From assembly GCA_938015595.1 (NCBI GenBank), contig CALLPI010000008.1, positions 124,001-188,000 on the forward strand: a DNA stretch of 64,000 nt, given 5' to 3'. This document shows, in pieces, positions 34,940 to 43,528 of the stretch. How positions within the stretch are numbered: position 1 is the stretch's first letter; each line of letters starts with the position of its first letter. Position numbers and translations under genes: made by a program. This DNA is from an uncultured Saprospiraceae bacterium. GTDB lineage: Bacteria > Bacteroidota > Bacteroidia > Chitinophagales > Saprospiraceae. Below the pieces are notes generated by a model. That model made no database searches. It saw only the letters and a program-made list of their open reading frames with translations, and was not told the origin of the DNA.

Positions 34940-35317
34940 TCAGTTGGCAATTTTGAACTCTCCGTTGAGTTGGGCGCCTTCTTCTACGCTAAGGGTTTTG
35001 GCGCTAAGCGTACCGGTCAGGTTGGCGGTAGCAGCAAGTTGTACAGCGCCACTGACCACTACATCGCCGCTAATTTTGCCCATGAAAACAGCCTCTGCTG
35101 CCCAGATTTTACCTTCCAGCACGCTATCTTCGCCCGTGACGAGCTTCTTCTCACACTTGATTTCGCCCTTTACTTCGCCATCAATGCGAGTGTTATCGGT
35201 GGAGTTGAATTGCCCTTCAATACGGGTGCCTTTGGCCACCAGGCAGTTCTGCCCAACTTGTGGGGCTGCACCTTTGATACCAATATCGGGAACGGATTTG
35301 CCTTGAGCGTCTGCCAT
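34940..35317 (-). CDS. Bactofilin-family cytoskeletal protein
   Basis: A 125-residue bactofilin with a central right-handed beta-helix of short repeats (GTRIEGQFN, TRIDGEVKG, SVLEGKIWA, GKISGDVVV, ANLTGTLSA) and short disordered ends. Bactofilins polymerise without nucleotide on the inner membrane face and take part in cell shape, stalk or envelope assembly. Probably the first gene of the leftward unit with the membrane-anchored hypothetical, DUF3822, rsmD and the small secreted protein. Divergent from tsaD. Confidence 0.92.
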   Translation of the reverse strand: MADAQGKSVPDIGIKGAAPQVGQNCLVAKGTRIEGQFNSTDNTRIDGEVKGEIKCEKKLVTGEDSVLEGKIWAAEAVFMGKISGDVVVSGAVQLAATANLTGTLSAKTLSVEEGAQLNGEFKIAN

Positions 35318-35428
35318 TGGTTTATCAATTGTTTGCCTGAAAAAAATGCGTATTTCCCGTTTAGACGGCGAAAATTATTAAACTTTGTGGGAAAAAATGG
35401 ATTTTTTACAAAATTTCATGTACAAGTA

Positions 35429-36433
35429 ATGTCTGTCATTATATTGGGCATCGAATCTTCTTGCGATGACACGGCTGCTGCCATAGTGCAAGACGGCAAG
35501 GTGCGCAGCAATTGTATAGCCGGCCAGGAAGTGCACCGGCTGTACGGCGGCGTAGTGCCAGAGGCTGCATCACGTGCGCATTTGAGCCATATTGTACCAG
35601 TGGTGCAGCAGGCCATGGAGCAGGCAGGAGTGGCGCTTCACCAAGTTGATGCTATAGCCTTTACCCGAGGCCCAGGGCTAATGGGCTCCCTGTTGGTGGG
35701 GGTATCTTTTGCCAAAAGCTTGGCACTGAGCCTGCAGCGCCCGCTCATTGAGGTGAATCACCTACTGGCGCACGTGGCGTCCAATTTTGCCGACCCTCCC
35801 ATGCCCAACTTTCCTATGCTTTGCCTCACCGTGAGTGGCGGGCACACCCAGATTGTTCAAGTAGACGACTACCTGGACATGCGGCCCCTGGGGCAAACCC
35901 TTGACGACGCCGCCGGCGAAGCCTTTGATAAAACTGGCAAGTTGCTGGGGATTGAATACCCCTCTGGCCCGCTTATAGATCGCTTGGCACAGCAGGGGCA
36001 GGCACGGTTTGCTTTTCCAGAGCCACAAGTGCCTGGGTTAGACTTTAGCTTTTCCGGCCTGAAGACTTCCATCCTGCATTTTTTGCAAAAACACACTGCC
36101 GCCAACCCTGACTTTGTGAAGCAAAACCTGCCCGACATCTGCGCCTCTGTGCAGCATCGCATTGTAACTATCCTGATGCGCAAGCTGGAAATGGCTGCCG
36201 CGCAAACCGGTATCCGAGAAGTAGCCATAGCTGGCGGTGTATCGGCCAATAGCGAACTGCGCCGCCAGTTTCAGCAAGCCGGCCAACGCTTGGGCTGGAA
36301 AGTGTACATACCCCGCCTGGAATACTGCACCGACAACGCCGCTATGATCGCTCTAGCTGGATACTTTAAATACCTGCGCGGCGATTTTGTCGCCCATGAT
36401 GTAACCCCGATGGCCAGATGGAGCATGGTCTAA
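35429..36433 (+). CDS. tsaD: tRNA N6-adenosine threonylcarbamoyltransferase TsaD
   Basis: A 334-residue ASKHA-fold enzyme that transfers the threonylcarbamoyl group to A37 of ANN-decoding tRNAs with TsaB and TsaE. Signatures: ILGIESSCDDTAAAIV, the metal-binding EVNHLLAHVAS histidines, SGGHTQIV, and GGVSANSELRR. The ORF-track start (34862) runs antisense over bactofilin; ATG 35429 gives the family length and begins right at the first beta strand. Neighbouring TsaB/TsaE genes are not in this window. Confidence 0.96.
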   Translation: MSVIILGIESSCDDTAAAIVQDGKVRSNCIAGQEVHRLYGGVVPEAASRAHLSHIVPVVQQAMEQAGVALHQVDAIAFTRGPGLMGSLLVGVSFAKSLALSLQRPLIEVNHLLAHVASNFADPPMPNFPMLCLTVSGGHTQIVQVDDYLDMRPLGQTLDDAAGEAFDKTGKLLGIEYPSGPLIDRLAQQGQARFAFPEPQVPGLDFSFSGLKTSILHFLQKHTAANPDFVKQNLPDICASVQHRIVTILMRKLEMAAAQTGIREVAIAGGVSANSELRRQFQQAGQRLGWKVYIPRLEYCTDNAAMIALAGYFKYLRGDFVAHDVTPMARWSMV

Positions 36434-36487
36434 ACTTTTTGCCTGCACCGTTGTGTTTTAGAAAAAAAGACAGCAGCTTCTCCATTC

Positions 36488-37918
36488 ATGAAAAAACAAC
36501 TGTTTCTAGCCGCTACTTATGCTCTCAGCGCTATAGGCGGCGCGCTGATATTTAGTTGGGTGCACAAGCCCCGCGAAGTGATGATCCGCGAGATGTCCAC
36601 CCTTCGCTATGCCGCCGCTGGCGAAGACCCACTCTCCGATGTGCGCTCCCGGGTGTTTCTCTCTGCCGCGCCTACCGATTTTACCGCTGCTGCCGAAGCT
36701 GCTACCCCTGCGGTAGTCAATATCCGCACCGTACAGCGCGGGCGAGGTTTTCACTTCTGGAGCGAGGGGGGCGGTGCCAGCGCCACAGGCTCCGGCGTGA
36801 TCGTCAGCGAAAATGGCTACATCGTGACTAACCACCACGTCATTGAAGGCGCCGAGCGCATTGAAGTCACTTTGAATGATAAACGCGAGTTCACTGCCCA
36901 AATCATTGGTATAGACCCCTCTACCGATCTGGCCTTGCTACGCATAGACGCCTCCGGCTTGCCCTGGCTGCCCTTTGGCGATTCCGACTCGCTGCGGATA
37001 GGCGAGTGGGTCTTGGCCGTAGGCAATCCTTTCAATCTTGAGTCTACTGTAACGGCAGGTATTGTCAGTGCCAAAGGCCGCAGTATTGACATCCTGGAAT
37101 CGCAAGACCGCATTGAGTCCTTTATCCAGACCGACGCAGCTGTGAACCCCGGCAACAGTGGTGGCGCGCTTGTCAACTCCAATGGCGAGCTAGTAGGTAT
37201 TAATACCGCTATTGTGACCCGCTCTGGCCGCTATGAGGGCTACTCCTTTGCTGTACCGGCCAACCTGGCGCGCAAGGTCATACGTGACCTGCGCGACTAC
37301 GGTACGGTGCAGCGCGGCCTGCTGGGGGTGTTCATCGAAAACCTGAGCAGCCGCCAGGCTGAAGCCCTGGGCCTTAGCTCTGTGGAGGGGGTGTTCATCA
37401 CTAAAGTATCTCCTGGTAGTGGGGCATATGAAGCCGGCTTGCGCAAAGGTGATGTGATCATACGTATCAATGGCGTAAAAACCCGCACCATGTCAGAAAT
37501 GCAGGAACAAGTAGGGCGCTTTCGTCCCGGAAATCGCATCAACGTAGAATACGTGCGCAACGGCCAACGCTACGAAGCCGCCGTGATGCTTAAAAGCAAG
37601 TCTAATGATACCACCTTGGTCACTGCCCGCCAGGAAGCGCTCCTGCGAGATTACGGCATGGAAGTGCGCAGCCTTACACGGGAGGAGCGCAAGCGCTTGG
37701 ACGTCAACGGGCTGAAGGTCATCAGTATTTATAAGGGCTCCAAAGTTGAGGCAACTAATATGGAGCCGGGCTTCGTCATAACCAAACTGAACGGAAAACC
37801 CGTAAGTAGTACCGACGAGTTGGCCTCTGGCATTGCTACTGCTCGCGGTAAGGTGATGCTGGAAGGGGTATATGAACAATTTTCCGAAACGTACTACTAT
37901 TCTTTTGAGCCAGAGTAG
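36488..37918 (+). CDS. HtrA/DegP-family periplasmic serine protease
   Basis: A 476-residue Do-like protease. N-terminal membrane/signal segment, chymotrypsin-fold domain with the triad His in VTNHHVIEG, Asp in STDLALLRID and Ser in VNPGNSGGALVN, followed by two PDZ domains (the first near GLLGVFIENLSS). It degrades or refolds misfolded envelope proteins. It follows tsaD after 54 bp and may share its transcript. Whether it is DegP, DegQ or DegS type cannot be settled from sequence alone. Confidence 0.94.
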   Translation: MKKQLFLAATYALSAIGGALIFSWVHKPREVMIREMSTLRYAAAGEDPLSDVRSRVFLSAAPTDFTAAAEAATPAVVNIRTVQRGRGFHFWSEGGGASATGSGVIVSENGYIVTNHHVIEGAERIEVTLNDKREFTAQIIGIDPSTDLALLRIDASGLPWLPFGDSDSLRIGEWVLAVGNPFNLESTVTAGIVSAKGRSIDILESQDRIESFIQTDAAVNPGNSGGALVNSNGELVGINTAIVTRSGRYEGYSFAVPANLARKVIRDLRDYGTVQRGLLGVFIENLSSRQAEALGLSSVEGVFITKVSPGSGAYEAGLRKGDVIIRINGVKTRTMSEMQEQVGRFRPGNRINVEYVRNGQRYEAAVMLKSKSNDTTLVTARQEALLRDYGMEVRSLTREERKRLDVNGLKVISIYKGSKVEATNMEPGFVITKLNGKPVSSTDELASGIATARGKVMLEGVYEQFSETYYYSFEPE

Positions 37919-38043
37919 GAGGTGGGGTGCAAAAGGAGGGGGGGGCAGTCGTGTAGTGTCGGCACTCTAAAGGTTGCAAAGATTCTATTTTCACGCTGGT
38001 TCTTGCCAATGAAGCAAAGGGTTCCGGGTGCTGCGCTTGCACG

Positions 38044-38065
38044 AGGTTGTGCGCTAACCTTTTTT
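38044..38065 (+). terminator. Weak terminator downstream of the HtrA gene
   Basis: AGGTT-GTGCGCT-AACCT, a 5-bp stem with a 7-nt loop followed by TTTTTT, 126 bp after the protease stop. The stem is short, so efficiency is doubtful. Confidence 0.35.
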
Positions 38066-38424
38066 GGGGTAGCGGCAGTTTTGTAGAATCCCGCTCCTGA
38101 TTTGGGCTTTTGGGAGCACCACATCCATGTAGCTTTTCGCTCTTGAAGTTTGTCAAGGTTACATTTTAGCGTCTTCGCGTCAGTTTCGGATGCTGGCTGG
38201 TGCTACGTCCTTCCACATGCCAAAACTAGCAATAATCCATGTATTTCAAGCCAGGCTTTGGTGATGAGATAAAAGGACTACTCAGCCATGCTGAAATAAC
38301 AGCTCGAAGGGGGGGTATTTTCGAGCCGCCATCTGCTGGCAGGTTTTTAGCACCTCAGAGACTGTGCTTACAACGGCTAATTGCTTGCTACCTACTGCTG
38401 GCTGCAGACAACGCCACTAATTCT

Positions 38425-38432
38425 TATCTTTG
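38425..38432 (+). promoter_or_regulatory. -7 promoter box TATCTTTG for the PNP gene
   Basis: Exact TANNTTTG match ending five bases before the ATG at 38438, implying a nearly leaderless message and fixing the start codon. Confidence 0.5.
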
Positions 38433-38437
38433 CTTCC

Positions 38438-39280
38438 ATGAATACTTTGTACGAACAGATACAGCAAGCCGTCGCCTACATCCGAACCCGCACGAGTCTG
38501 CAGCCGCGCTTTGGGCTGATACTGGGTACTGGACTGGGCGATTTGGCAGATGAAATAGTGCCTGATCAGGTCATTCCCTATGCCGATATTCCGCATTTTG
38601 CAGTTTCTACGGTGGCGAGCCATGCCGGCAAGTTAATATTGGGGCACCTGGCCGGTATGCCGGTAGTGTGTATGGCTGGCCGTTTTCACTATTACGAAGG
38701 ATACTCCATGCAGCAGATTACCTTTCCGGTGCGGGTGATGAAGTTTCTGGGTGTGGAGCGGTTGATGATTTCCAATGCGTCAGGCGGGCTGAATCCCGAG
38801 TACCAGGCTGGGGATCTCGTATTTGTAAAAGACCACATCAACTGGCAGCCCGATAACCCTCTACGTGGTATGAATGACGAACGCCTGGGGCCTCGTTTCC
38901 CCGATATGCTGCACGTATATGACCGCAGGCTCAATGCACGCGCCTTGGCACTGGCTGCGCAGTGGGGTATCCGCGCACACGAGGGCGTGTACCTTGCGCT
39001 GTCTGGCCCCAACCTGGAAACGCCTGCAGAGTGCCACTTTATGCAGCTTATTGGTGCTGACGTAGTAGGCATGTCCACTGTACCGGAAGTCATTGTGGCC
39101 AAGCACAGCAGCCTGCCCGTGTGGGTAGTATCAGTAGTGGCCAACCAGGGGCACACTCCCCTCTCCACCCAGGAAACCTCCTTAGAAGATGTGGTAGCAG
39201 CTGTATGCGAAGCAGCGCCTCGGTTGCGGCGCATTGTGACACAGGTGCTCTCGGAATGCGCCGCCGTAGCGCTGGGCTGA
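38438..39280 (+). CDS. Purine-nucleoside phosphorylase (trimeric PNP family)
   Basis: A 280-residue class I (NP-I, trimeric, PNP/MTAP-type) enzyme that splits purine nucleosides with phosphate to base plus ribose-1-phosphate. Seen: phosphate-loop LILGTGLGDLADEI, HYYEGYSMQQITFPVRVMKFLG, the ISNASGGLNPEYQAGDLVFVKDHIN signature, and the purine-site region PAECHFMQLIGADVVGMSTVPE. The ORF-track start at 38381 is replaced by ATG 38438, supported by the -7 box just before it. Single gene. Confidence 0.94.
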   Translation: MNTLYEQIQQAVAYIRTRTSLQPRFGLILGTGLGDLADEIVPDQVIPYADIPHFAVSTVASHAGKLILGHLAGMPVVCMAGRFHYYEGYSMQQITFPVRVMKFLGVERLMISNASGGLNPEYQAGDLVFVKDHINWQPDNPLRGMNDERLGPRFPDMLHVYDRRLNARALALAAQWGIRAHEGVYLALSGPNLETPAECHFMQLIGADVVGMSTVPEVIVAKHSSLPVWVVSVVANQGHTPLSTQETSLEDVVAAVCEAAPRLRRIVTQVLSECAAVALG

Positions 39281-39430
39281 GGGTTTTTCTTGAAAATATG
39301 GTTGGTCATTCATATGGTGAGCCACAGGAAACCCGCAATTGCGCTGCCTTGGAATTACAAACTGACGGGAAAAATTGCCGTTTTGCTACGGACTGACTTT
39401 TTGCCACTAGGTGTTTGAGTGCGAGGGTGG

Positions 39431-40573
39431 TCAGCGGCGCAGGGCAATACCTTGGCGAGCGGCCCACTCGGCAATGTCTTCGCGGCGTAGAGCGGCGCCC
39501 ATGAGGTCGGGAAACTGACTGGGCGTGCAGGCAAAGGCGGGGATGCCCAAGTCTGCTATTTTTGCAGTGAGTTGGCGGTCGTAGGCTGGGGCGCCTTGGT
39601 CATTGAGTGCCAGCAAGATGATGAATTGTACGCCAGAGGCCTTTACGGCAGCACAGCGCTTGAGCAGTTCCTGAGCATTGCCGCCCTCGAACATGTCAGT
39701 GATGAGGATAAGGATGGTTTCGGCGGGCTGGGAGATGAGGGTTTGGCCGTAGGCCAGCGCCTTGTTGATGTCAGTACCGCCGCCTAGTTGAGTAGCAAAG
39801 AGCAGTTCTACGGGGTCGTGCAGGTGCTCGCTGAGGTCGGCTACGGCGGTATCAAATACTGCTATTCTGGTTTTTACGCTAGGCAGGGAGGCCAATGTGC
39901 AACCCAGTATGCCTGCATACACTACGGAGGCGCTCATAGAGCCGCTTTGGTCTATGAGCAGGACGAGGTGGCGTATTTGGCGGCATTTACGGCCATGGCC
40001 GAGAAACTGGCGCGGAATGATAGTGTGCTGTTCGGGCTGATAATGTTGTAGATTGGCGCGGATGGTGCGATGCCAGTCAATTTCGCGAGGCTTAGGCCGG
40101 CGGCGGATAGTACTGCAGTGAATGTTGCCTTCTACGGCTTGGCGTAAGGGTGGGTCAAGGCGTTTTTGCAGTTGTTCTACGATGCGCTGCACCACCTGCC
40201 TGGCGGTATGGTGGGTGGAGGCTGGCAGGGCTTTTTTCAGTGAGAGGATGGTGGCGGCCAGGTGTATGTCAGGTTCGAGGCTTTCGAGTAGTTCAGGCTG
40301 GAGGAGCATCTGGCGCAAGCCGAGCCGCTCCAGCGCGTCGCGCTGCATGACCTGTACTACCGGGGCAGGGAAATAGCGGCGTATGTCGCCCAGCCAGCGG
40401 TTGATTTTCGGGGATGAACTGCCCAGGCCGCCCTGGCGGTCGCTATCGTACAGGGCTTCTAGTACGTCATCCACGGCTCGGGCTTCTGTATCAGAGGGGG
40501 TGAATTGCCCTTCGGGGTCAGCCTGCCTACCTAAGATGAGCCGCCATTTTTGGAGCCGTGCTTCTGAGGACAT
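39431..40573 (-). CDS. VWA-domain protein (MoxR/DUF5682-cluster type)
   Basis: A 380-residue protein with a helical N-terminal half and a C-terminal von Willebrand A domain carrying the metal site LLIDQSGSMSAS, the threonine in GGGTDINKAL and the aspartate in LITDMFEGGN. The arrangement matches VWA proteins that accompany MoxR AAA ATPases, SWIM, DUF5682 and DUF5691 proteins in other bacteria. Here no MoxR gene is adjacent, but a DUF5691 gene is present 27 kb away. Its ATG (40573) shares one base with the TGA of the upstream GlsB-like gene, so translation is coupled. Confidence 0.85.
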   Translation of the reverse strand: MSSEARLQKWRLILGRQADPEGQFTPSDTEARAVDDVLEALYDSDRQGGLGSSSPKINRWLGDIRRYFPAPVVQVMQRDALERLGLRQMLLQPELLESLEPDIHLAATILSLKKALPASTHHTARQVVQRIVEQLQKRLDPPLRQAVEGNIHCSTIRRRPKPREIDWHRTIRANLQHYQPEQHTIIPRQFLGHGRKCRQIRHLVLLIDQSGSMSASVVYAGILGCTLASLPSVKTRIAVFDTAVADLSEHLHDPVELLFATQLGGGTDINKALAYGQTLISQPAETILILITDMFEGGNAQELLKRCAAVKASGVQFIILLALNDQGAPAYDRQLTAKIADLGIPAFACTPSQFPDLMGAALRREDIAEWAARQGIALRR

Positions 40574-40842
40574 CACACCTTAGTTTTTTGAACATGTACC
40601 CCGCCCAGAGCAACTCCAGCACGCCAACCCTGCGGTGAACAAAGCAATAAACAGCCCCTGGGTGTGCATACGCTCAGCAAGCCCAACAGCCAGCCGATGA
40701 AGGCGCCCTTCGCCCCAATGAGCATATGGCCCAAGAGGCCAAAAAGCCCACCCTCTATCGAGTGATCCGCGATACAGCCAGTAGCTTCGCCAATAAGCAG
40801 AAACCAGCGTAACTCTATGTGGGGGCATTGTGGCGGGTTCAT
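40573..40842 (-). CDS. GlsB/YeaQ/YmgE-family small membrane protein
   Basis: An 89-residue protein with the glycine-rich two- to three-helix pattern of the GlsB/YeaQ (transglycosylase-associated) family: WFLLIGEATGCIADHS, then GGLFGLLGHMLIGAKGAFIGWLLGLL. Members are stress-linked inner-membrane proteins of unknown mechanism. It is longer than usual at the C-terminus. The start overlaps the CYTH stop in an ATGA, and its stop overlaps the VWA start, which is strong evidence that this small ORF is real. Confidence 0.75.
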   Translation of the reverse strand: MNPPQCPHIELRWFLLIGEATGCIADHSIEGGLFGLLGHMLIGAKGAFIGWLLGLLSVCTPRGCLLLCSPQGWRAGVALGGVHVQKTKV

Positions 40843-41354
40843 TGGATGATCATATCGCTGTACGATACCTCAATCAGGTCTTGAGTTTCTATGCCCAACA
40901 GCTCCATATACAGGCGGCACTGCTCGTAGAGTTCTTGCTCGCCAAGTAGCCCTTGCTGGTCTTGGGCTTCGATTTCGACAAAGGTGCCAAGGTTCTCCAC
41001 GGTGTCCAGGTGGAATTTGACATTGTGTAGAAAGTATATCTCGCGTTGTTTTTTGACCTGGGCCAGCACGCCCAGTGCGGCTTCGAGTAGTGGTCTGAGT
41101 GCTGCGCCTGATGCGTTAGTATCGTACAGCCACACGTCAGACTTGCCAGGGCCGGCTTCATTGGGGCGTTGATAGTAGATGAGGGCATTTTCCATAGTGC
41201 CTTCCCTGAGCTTGAGCCGTCCTTGTGGTACGCGAAAATAGGTATCGGTCTGAAAATCTGTGCCAGCAAACTGTGCGCCGCGTCCTTGCAGGAAAGTTCT
41301 TATTTCGTCGTGCTGCCGGCAGCGGGCTTTAATTTCAACATTGAGATGCAGCAT
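40839..41354 (-). CDS. CYTH-domain protein (class IV adenylate cyclase/triphosphatase type)
   Basis: A 171-residue CYTH tunnel-fold protein. The N-terminal strand NVEIKARC corresponds to the ExExK-type metal/triphosphate signature (first Glu position not matched), and the barrel strands with alternating basic and acidic residues follow (GRLKLREGT, KFHLDTVENLGTFVEIEA). Family members include CyaB-type adenylate cyclases, thiamine triphosphatases and tripolyphosphatases; activity here is not predictable. It heads a coupled trio with GlsB-like and VWA genes. A broken flotillin gene and repeat copy B lie just upstream. Confidence 0.85.
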   Translation of the reverse strand: MLHLNVEIKARCRQHDEIRTFLQGRGAQFAGTDFQTDTYFRVPQGRLKLREGTMENALIYYQRPNEAGPGKSDVWLYDTNASGAALRPLLEAALGVLAQVKKQREIYFLHNVKFHLDTVENLGTFVEIEAQDQQGLLGEQELYEQCRLYMELLGIETQDLIEVSYSDMIIQ

Positions 41355-41423
41355 GATAGTTATGGTTTTGATGCCGCGCCAACCCTCCAGCGCTGGCTAT
41401 GTGCAGTGCAAATATGCGCTATT

Positions 41424-41486
41424 TATACTTCGACTCGTCAAGTTTTGTGCATGATTTATAGATATTATGCACAAAACTTGGCGAGT
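41424..41486. repeat. Palindromic interspersed repeat, copy B
   Basis: ACTCGTCAAGTTTTGTGCAT (41433-41452) and ATGCACAAAACTTGGCGAGT (41467-41486) form a 20-bp inverted repeat with one G-T mismatch and a 14-nt loop. It is the most perfect of the three copies and sits exactly at the point where the flotillin pseudogene breaks off. The left flank TTTATACTTCGACTCG is identical to that of copy C. Confidence 0.8.
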
Positions 41487-41814
41487 TAAAGCATACATCA
41501 CACCGTCTTCGTTGGAAATGGCCATCGTGAAGCGCGAGGGCGTGTCCACGCGAATATTTTGCTTGCTGAGCGCGCGGCGCAGGTCCACGTCAATAGAAAT
41601 GGGCGAGAGGTCGAGGTACTCATAGTCCTGGATCACCGGCCAGACGAAAGCAGTGCTGTCAGCCAGGCATTTGGCTGAGCCAGCACTGGTGCGCCCGCAA
41701 ATGACCAGTATTTTGTCGGAAGGGCAGCGCTTTGTAACGCGATACCCAAAAGACGCTCGTCATAAAGAGCAAGAGTATCAAGTCAGCAATAAGCAGAACT
41801 AACGATGGTAGCAT
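41487..41814 (-). pseudogene. Flotillin/SPFH-family gene remnant, frameshifted and truncated
   Basis: The minus strand encodes a flotillin N-terminus in two frames: from ATG 41814 a transmembrane start (MLPSLVLLIADLILLL...) leads to VSRYK; then after one extra A in the AAA run at 41731-41733 the expected sequence RCPSDKILV, SAKC and FVWPVIQDYEYLDL continues in another frame, on through ALSKQNIRV and PSRFTMAISNEDGVM. Similarity stops there and repeat copy B begins; the remaining several hundred codons of a flotillin are missing. Flotillins organise membrane microdomains. The gene is dead in this genome unless the frameshift is a sequencing error, and even then it is truncated. Confidence 0.8.
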
Positions 41815-42005
41815 GAGGGAGTTGTTGCGGATCCTACAACAGATTTAATGAACACGCTGACCGCCTCAGTCCTCGAGCGTTGGGCTGAACAGACGCGCGT
41901 TCGCTGTCTTTGCTCGGTCGGCGGTTAAGTCGGTTGCAGGCTTGTAAAGCTACGACAAAATTGTTCCTGCAAAACTTCTCTGGGCTTTAATTTTCAGGCA
42001 TAGTG

Positions 42006-42890
42006 CTATTGGGAGCAGCGTTCGCGCACCATTTGCTGAAAATTTTCTTGTTGTAGCAGGCGCGAGAATGTTTCTCTATTGTGCAGAGGATTCTCCTGCG
42101 GAGTTTTATCTTGCCAATATATATCGGCATAGGCATTAAGGCCGTACCGTTCATAGGCGATATCCAGCAGGCAATTGGCTGCCGACTCAGACTGCTTCGG
42201 ATGAGCGCGCAACCAGGCGGCAAGAGCCATGGCTCGGTAGCGCGCCAGCACTGACGGAGAGGGCTGCTCGAAGTCCATGACTGCCAGCTCTGGCTTGGTA
42301 GGGTGGTAGTGCACAGCAAACTCATCGCCGGGTTCGAGTAGCATGCCATTGGGCAGATAGTTTGATTCCGGCAAGGGCTGCCTACCTCGGCGTATTTGCC
42401 CTCCTGCCACGTACTCGAATGCCACCCACTCTGCCCCTTGTCGGTCTTTCTCTTCAAAGGCTTTGGCTATGGTGGTTTTGCTGTACTGCATCGACAGTTC
42501 CTGCCTAGCTTGCCAATTGGCTCTGCGCTGTGAATGCCATACCAGTGCGCTCATCGTCAGTACAATGAAGCCGAATATAGCCAGTACCCTCCAAAGGAAG
42601 TGCTGCTGCCGGCGCTCCAACTGCCAGCGCTTGCGATTGAAAGGCGTATCCACTTTTTGATTGCTGCGCAAGGCGTAGCGAAATTCCTGGCCTTTGCGCT
42701 CAATGTGCACTTCGCAGAGGTCTTCTTCTATAAAAAAGGTATAACGAGCCGACTGCCGGACGTTGAAATCAATGGCTACCACTTCCTGGTTACAATATAC
42801 CACCACATGGCCACTTTCAGGGCCATGGTACAGCCCTACGATGTATTCCTGTCCGGCGGGGCTGCGATAAGACCAAGCGTACTGCGACAC
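42006..42890 (-). CDS. Hypothetical single-pass membrane protein
   Basis: A 294-residue protein with no family I recognise. The N-terminal about 90 residues look like a small beta domain (YIVGLYHGPESGHVVVYCN, DLCEVHIERKGQEFRYAL); one transmembrane helix follows (WRVLAIFGFIVLTMSALVW), then a second domain containing an SH3-like/DUF3592-type stretch (GDEFAVHYHPTKPELAVM) and a helical C-terminus. It starts with GTG; no nearby ATG is available. Repeat copies B and C flank it on either side. Confidence 0.7.
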   Translation of the reverse strand: MSQYAWSYRSPAGQEYIVGLYHGPESGHVVVYCNQEVVAIDFNVRQSARYTFFIEEDLCEVHIERKGQEFRYALRSNQKVDTPFNRKRWQLERRQQHFLWRVLAIFGFIVLTMSALVWHSQRRANWQARQELSMQYSKTTIAKAFEEKDRQGAEWVAFEYVAGGQIRRGRQPLPESNYLPNGMLLEPGDEFAVHYHPTKPELAVMDFEQPSPSVLARYRAMALAAWLRAHPKQSESAANCLLDIAYERYGLNAYADIYWQDKTPQENPLHNRETFSRLLQQENFQQMVRERCSQ

Positions 42891-43011
42891 GAAGCTATTC
42901 GTTGTGATTTTGCTTGCGAATGTACGGATTTTCCACCATGTAACTGTTCTTTGCGCGAACGTCTCCAGATAGTGGTGATACTAGCTCGCACTTCGGTACC
43001 CCAGCCTTATT

Positions 43012-43087
43012 TATACTTCGACTCGCCAAGTTTTTTTGTGCACAACATCCGCAAGTCATGCACAAAACTTGTGCGTTGCTCAGTATA
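43012..43087. repeat. Palindromic interspersed repeat, copy C
   Basis: TATACTTCGACTCGCCAAG...CATGCACAAAACTTGTGCGTTGCTCAGTATA. The outer ends TATACT/AGTATA are inverted repeats and the inner arms CAAGTTTT(TTT)GTGCA/TGCACAAAACTTG pair, with a T-tract expansion in the left arm. It shares its left flank with copy B and its right flank GCGTTGCTCAGT with copy A. It lies between the DUF4286 stop and the hypothetical membrane protein gene. Confidence 0.75.
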
Positions 43088-43200
43088 TACGGAAGATTTT
43101 TTTCGAATAGCTGGCGCACAAAGGGCTGTTTTTGTGCTGGTTCATGTGCAAAGAAGGCGAAGGGTGCAAAGGCTGCACTATCATTCACTGCCGAGACTAC

Positions 43201-43503
43201 TCACACCACTTCCAGCAACGTTCTGAAGGCCACGTACTTGTCGCGATAGCGAGCGGCATGCTTTGCTTGTAAGCGTGCAGCGTGTTGCTGCTGGTACAGT
43301 AAGAAGGTTTCGAGGTCGGGGCAGGCATATTGAATGGCGTAGGTGATGCCCTGCGCATCTTCGTCGCCGAGCACCTTGCACAGGCGATGGCTTTCAAAAA
43401 GACCAGTAGCCATCACATCTGGTATGTGTACCTCCCGCATCCAGCGCAGCCAATCTTCGTGCAAATCGTGGTCAATCTTGATGGTAACGTTGTATATAAG
43501 CAT
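43201..43503 (-). CDS. DUF4286-family small protein
   Basis: A 100-residue ferredoxin-like alpha/beta protein (MLIYNVTIKIDHDLHEDWLRWMREVHIPDVM...) typical of DUF4286, a Bacteroidota family of unknown function. The ATG at 43503 is used; the extension in the ORF track overlaps murA. It follows murA after 25 bp and closes the leftward murA operon. Confidence 0.85.
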   Translation of the reverse strand: MLIYNVTIKIDHDLHEDWLRWMREVHIPDVMATGLFESHRLCKVLGDEDAQGITYAIQYACPDLETFLLYQQQHAARLQAKHAARYRDKYVAFRTLLEVV

Positions 43504-43528
43504 GGTACAACCAGGCGCAACTGCCCGT

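Larger units (their letters stand above)
37919..38437. other. Intergenic region between the HtrA and PNP genes
   Basis: About 520 bp with no credible gene. It holds a short terminator candidate at 38044-38065 and a perfect 7-bp inverted repeat GCTCGAA/TTCGAGC at 38302-38326 with an 11-nt G-rich loop and no T-run, as well as the PNP -7 box. ORF-track entries here lack domains. Confidence 0.5.

Noticed and set aside
34862-35428. N-terminal extension of the TsaD ORF
   Set aside because: This stretch is antisense to bactofilin and the family begins at ATG 35429.
41858-41935. Integron attC-like site (GTTGGGC with imperfect palindrome)
   Set aside because: A GTTRRRY core is present but no matching RYYYAAC partner at the proper distance, and no integrase or cassette array.
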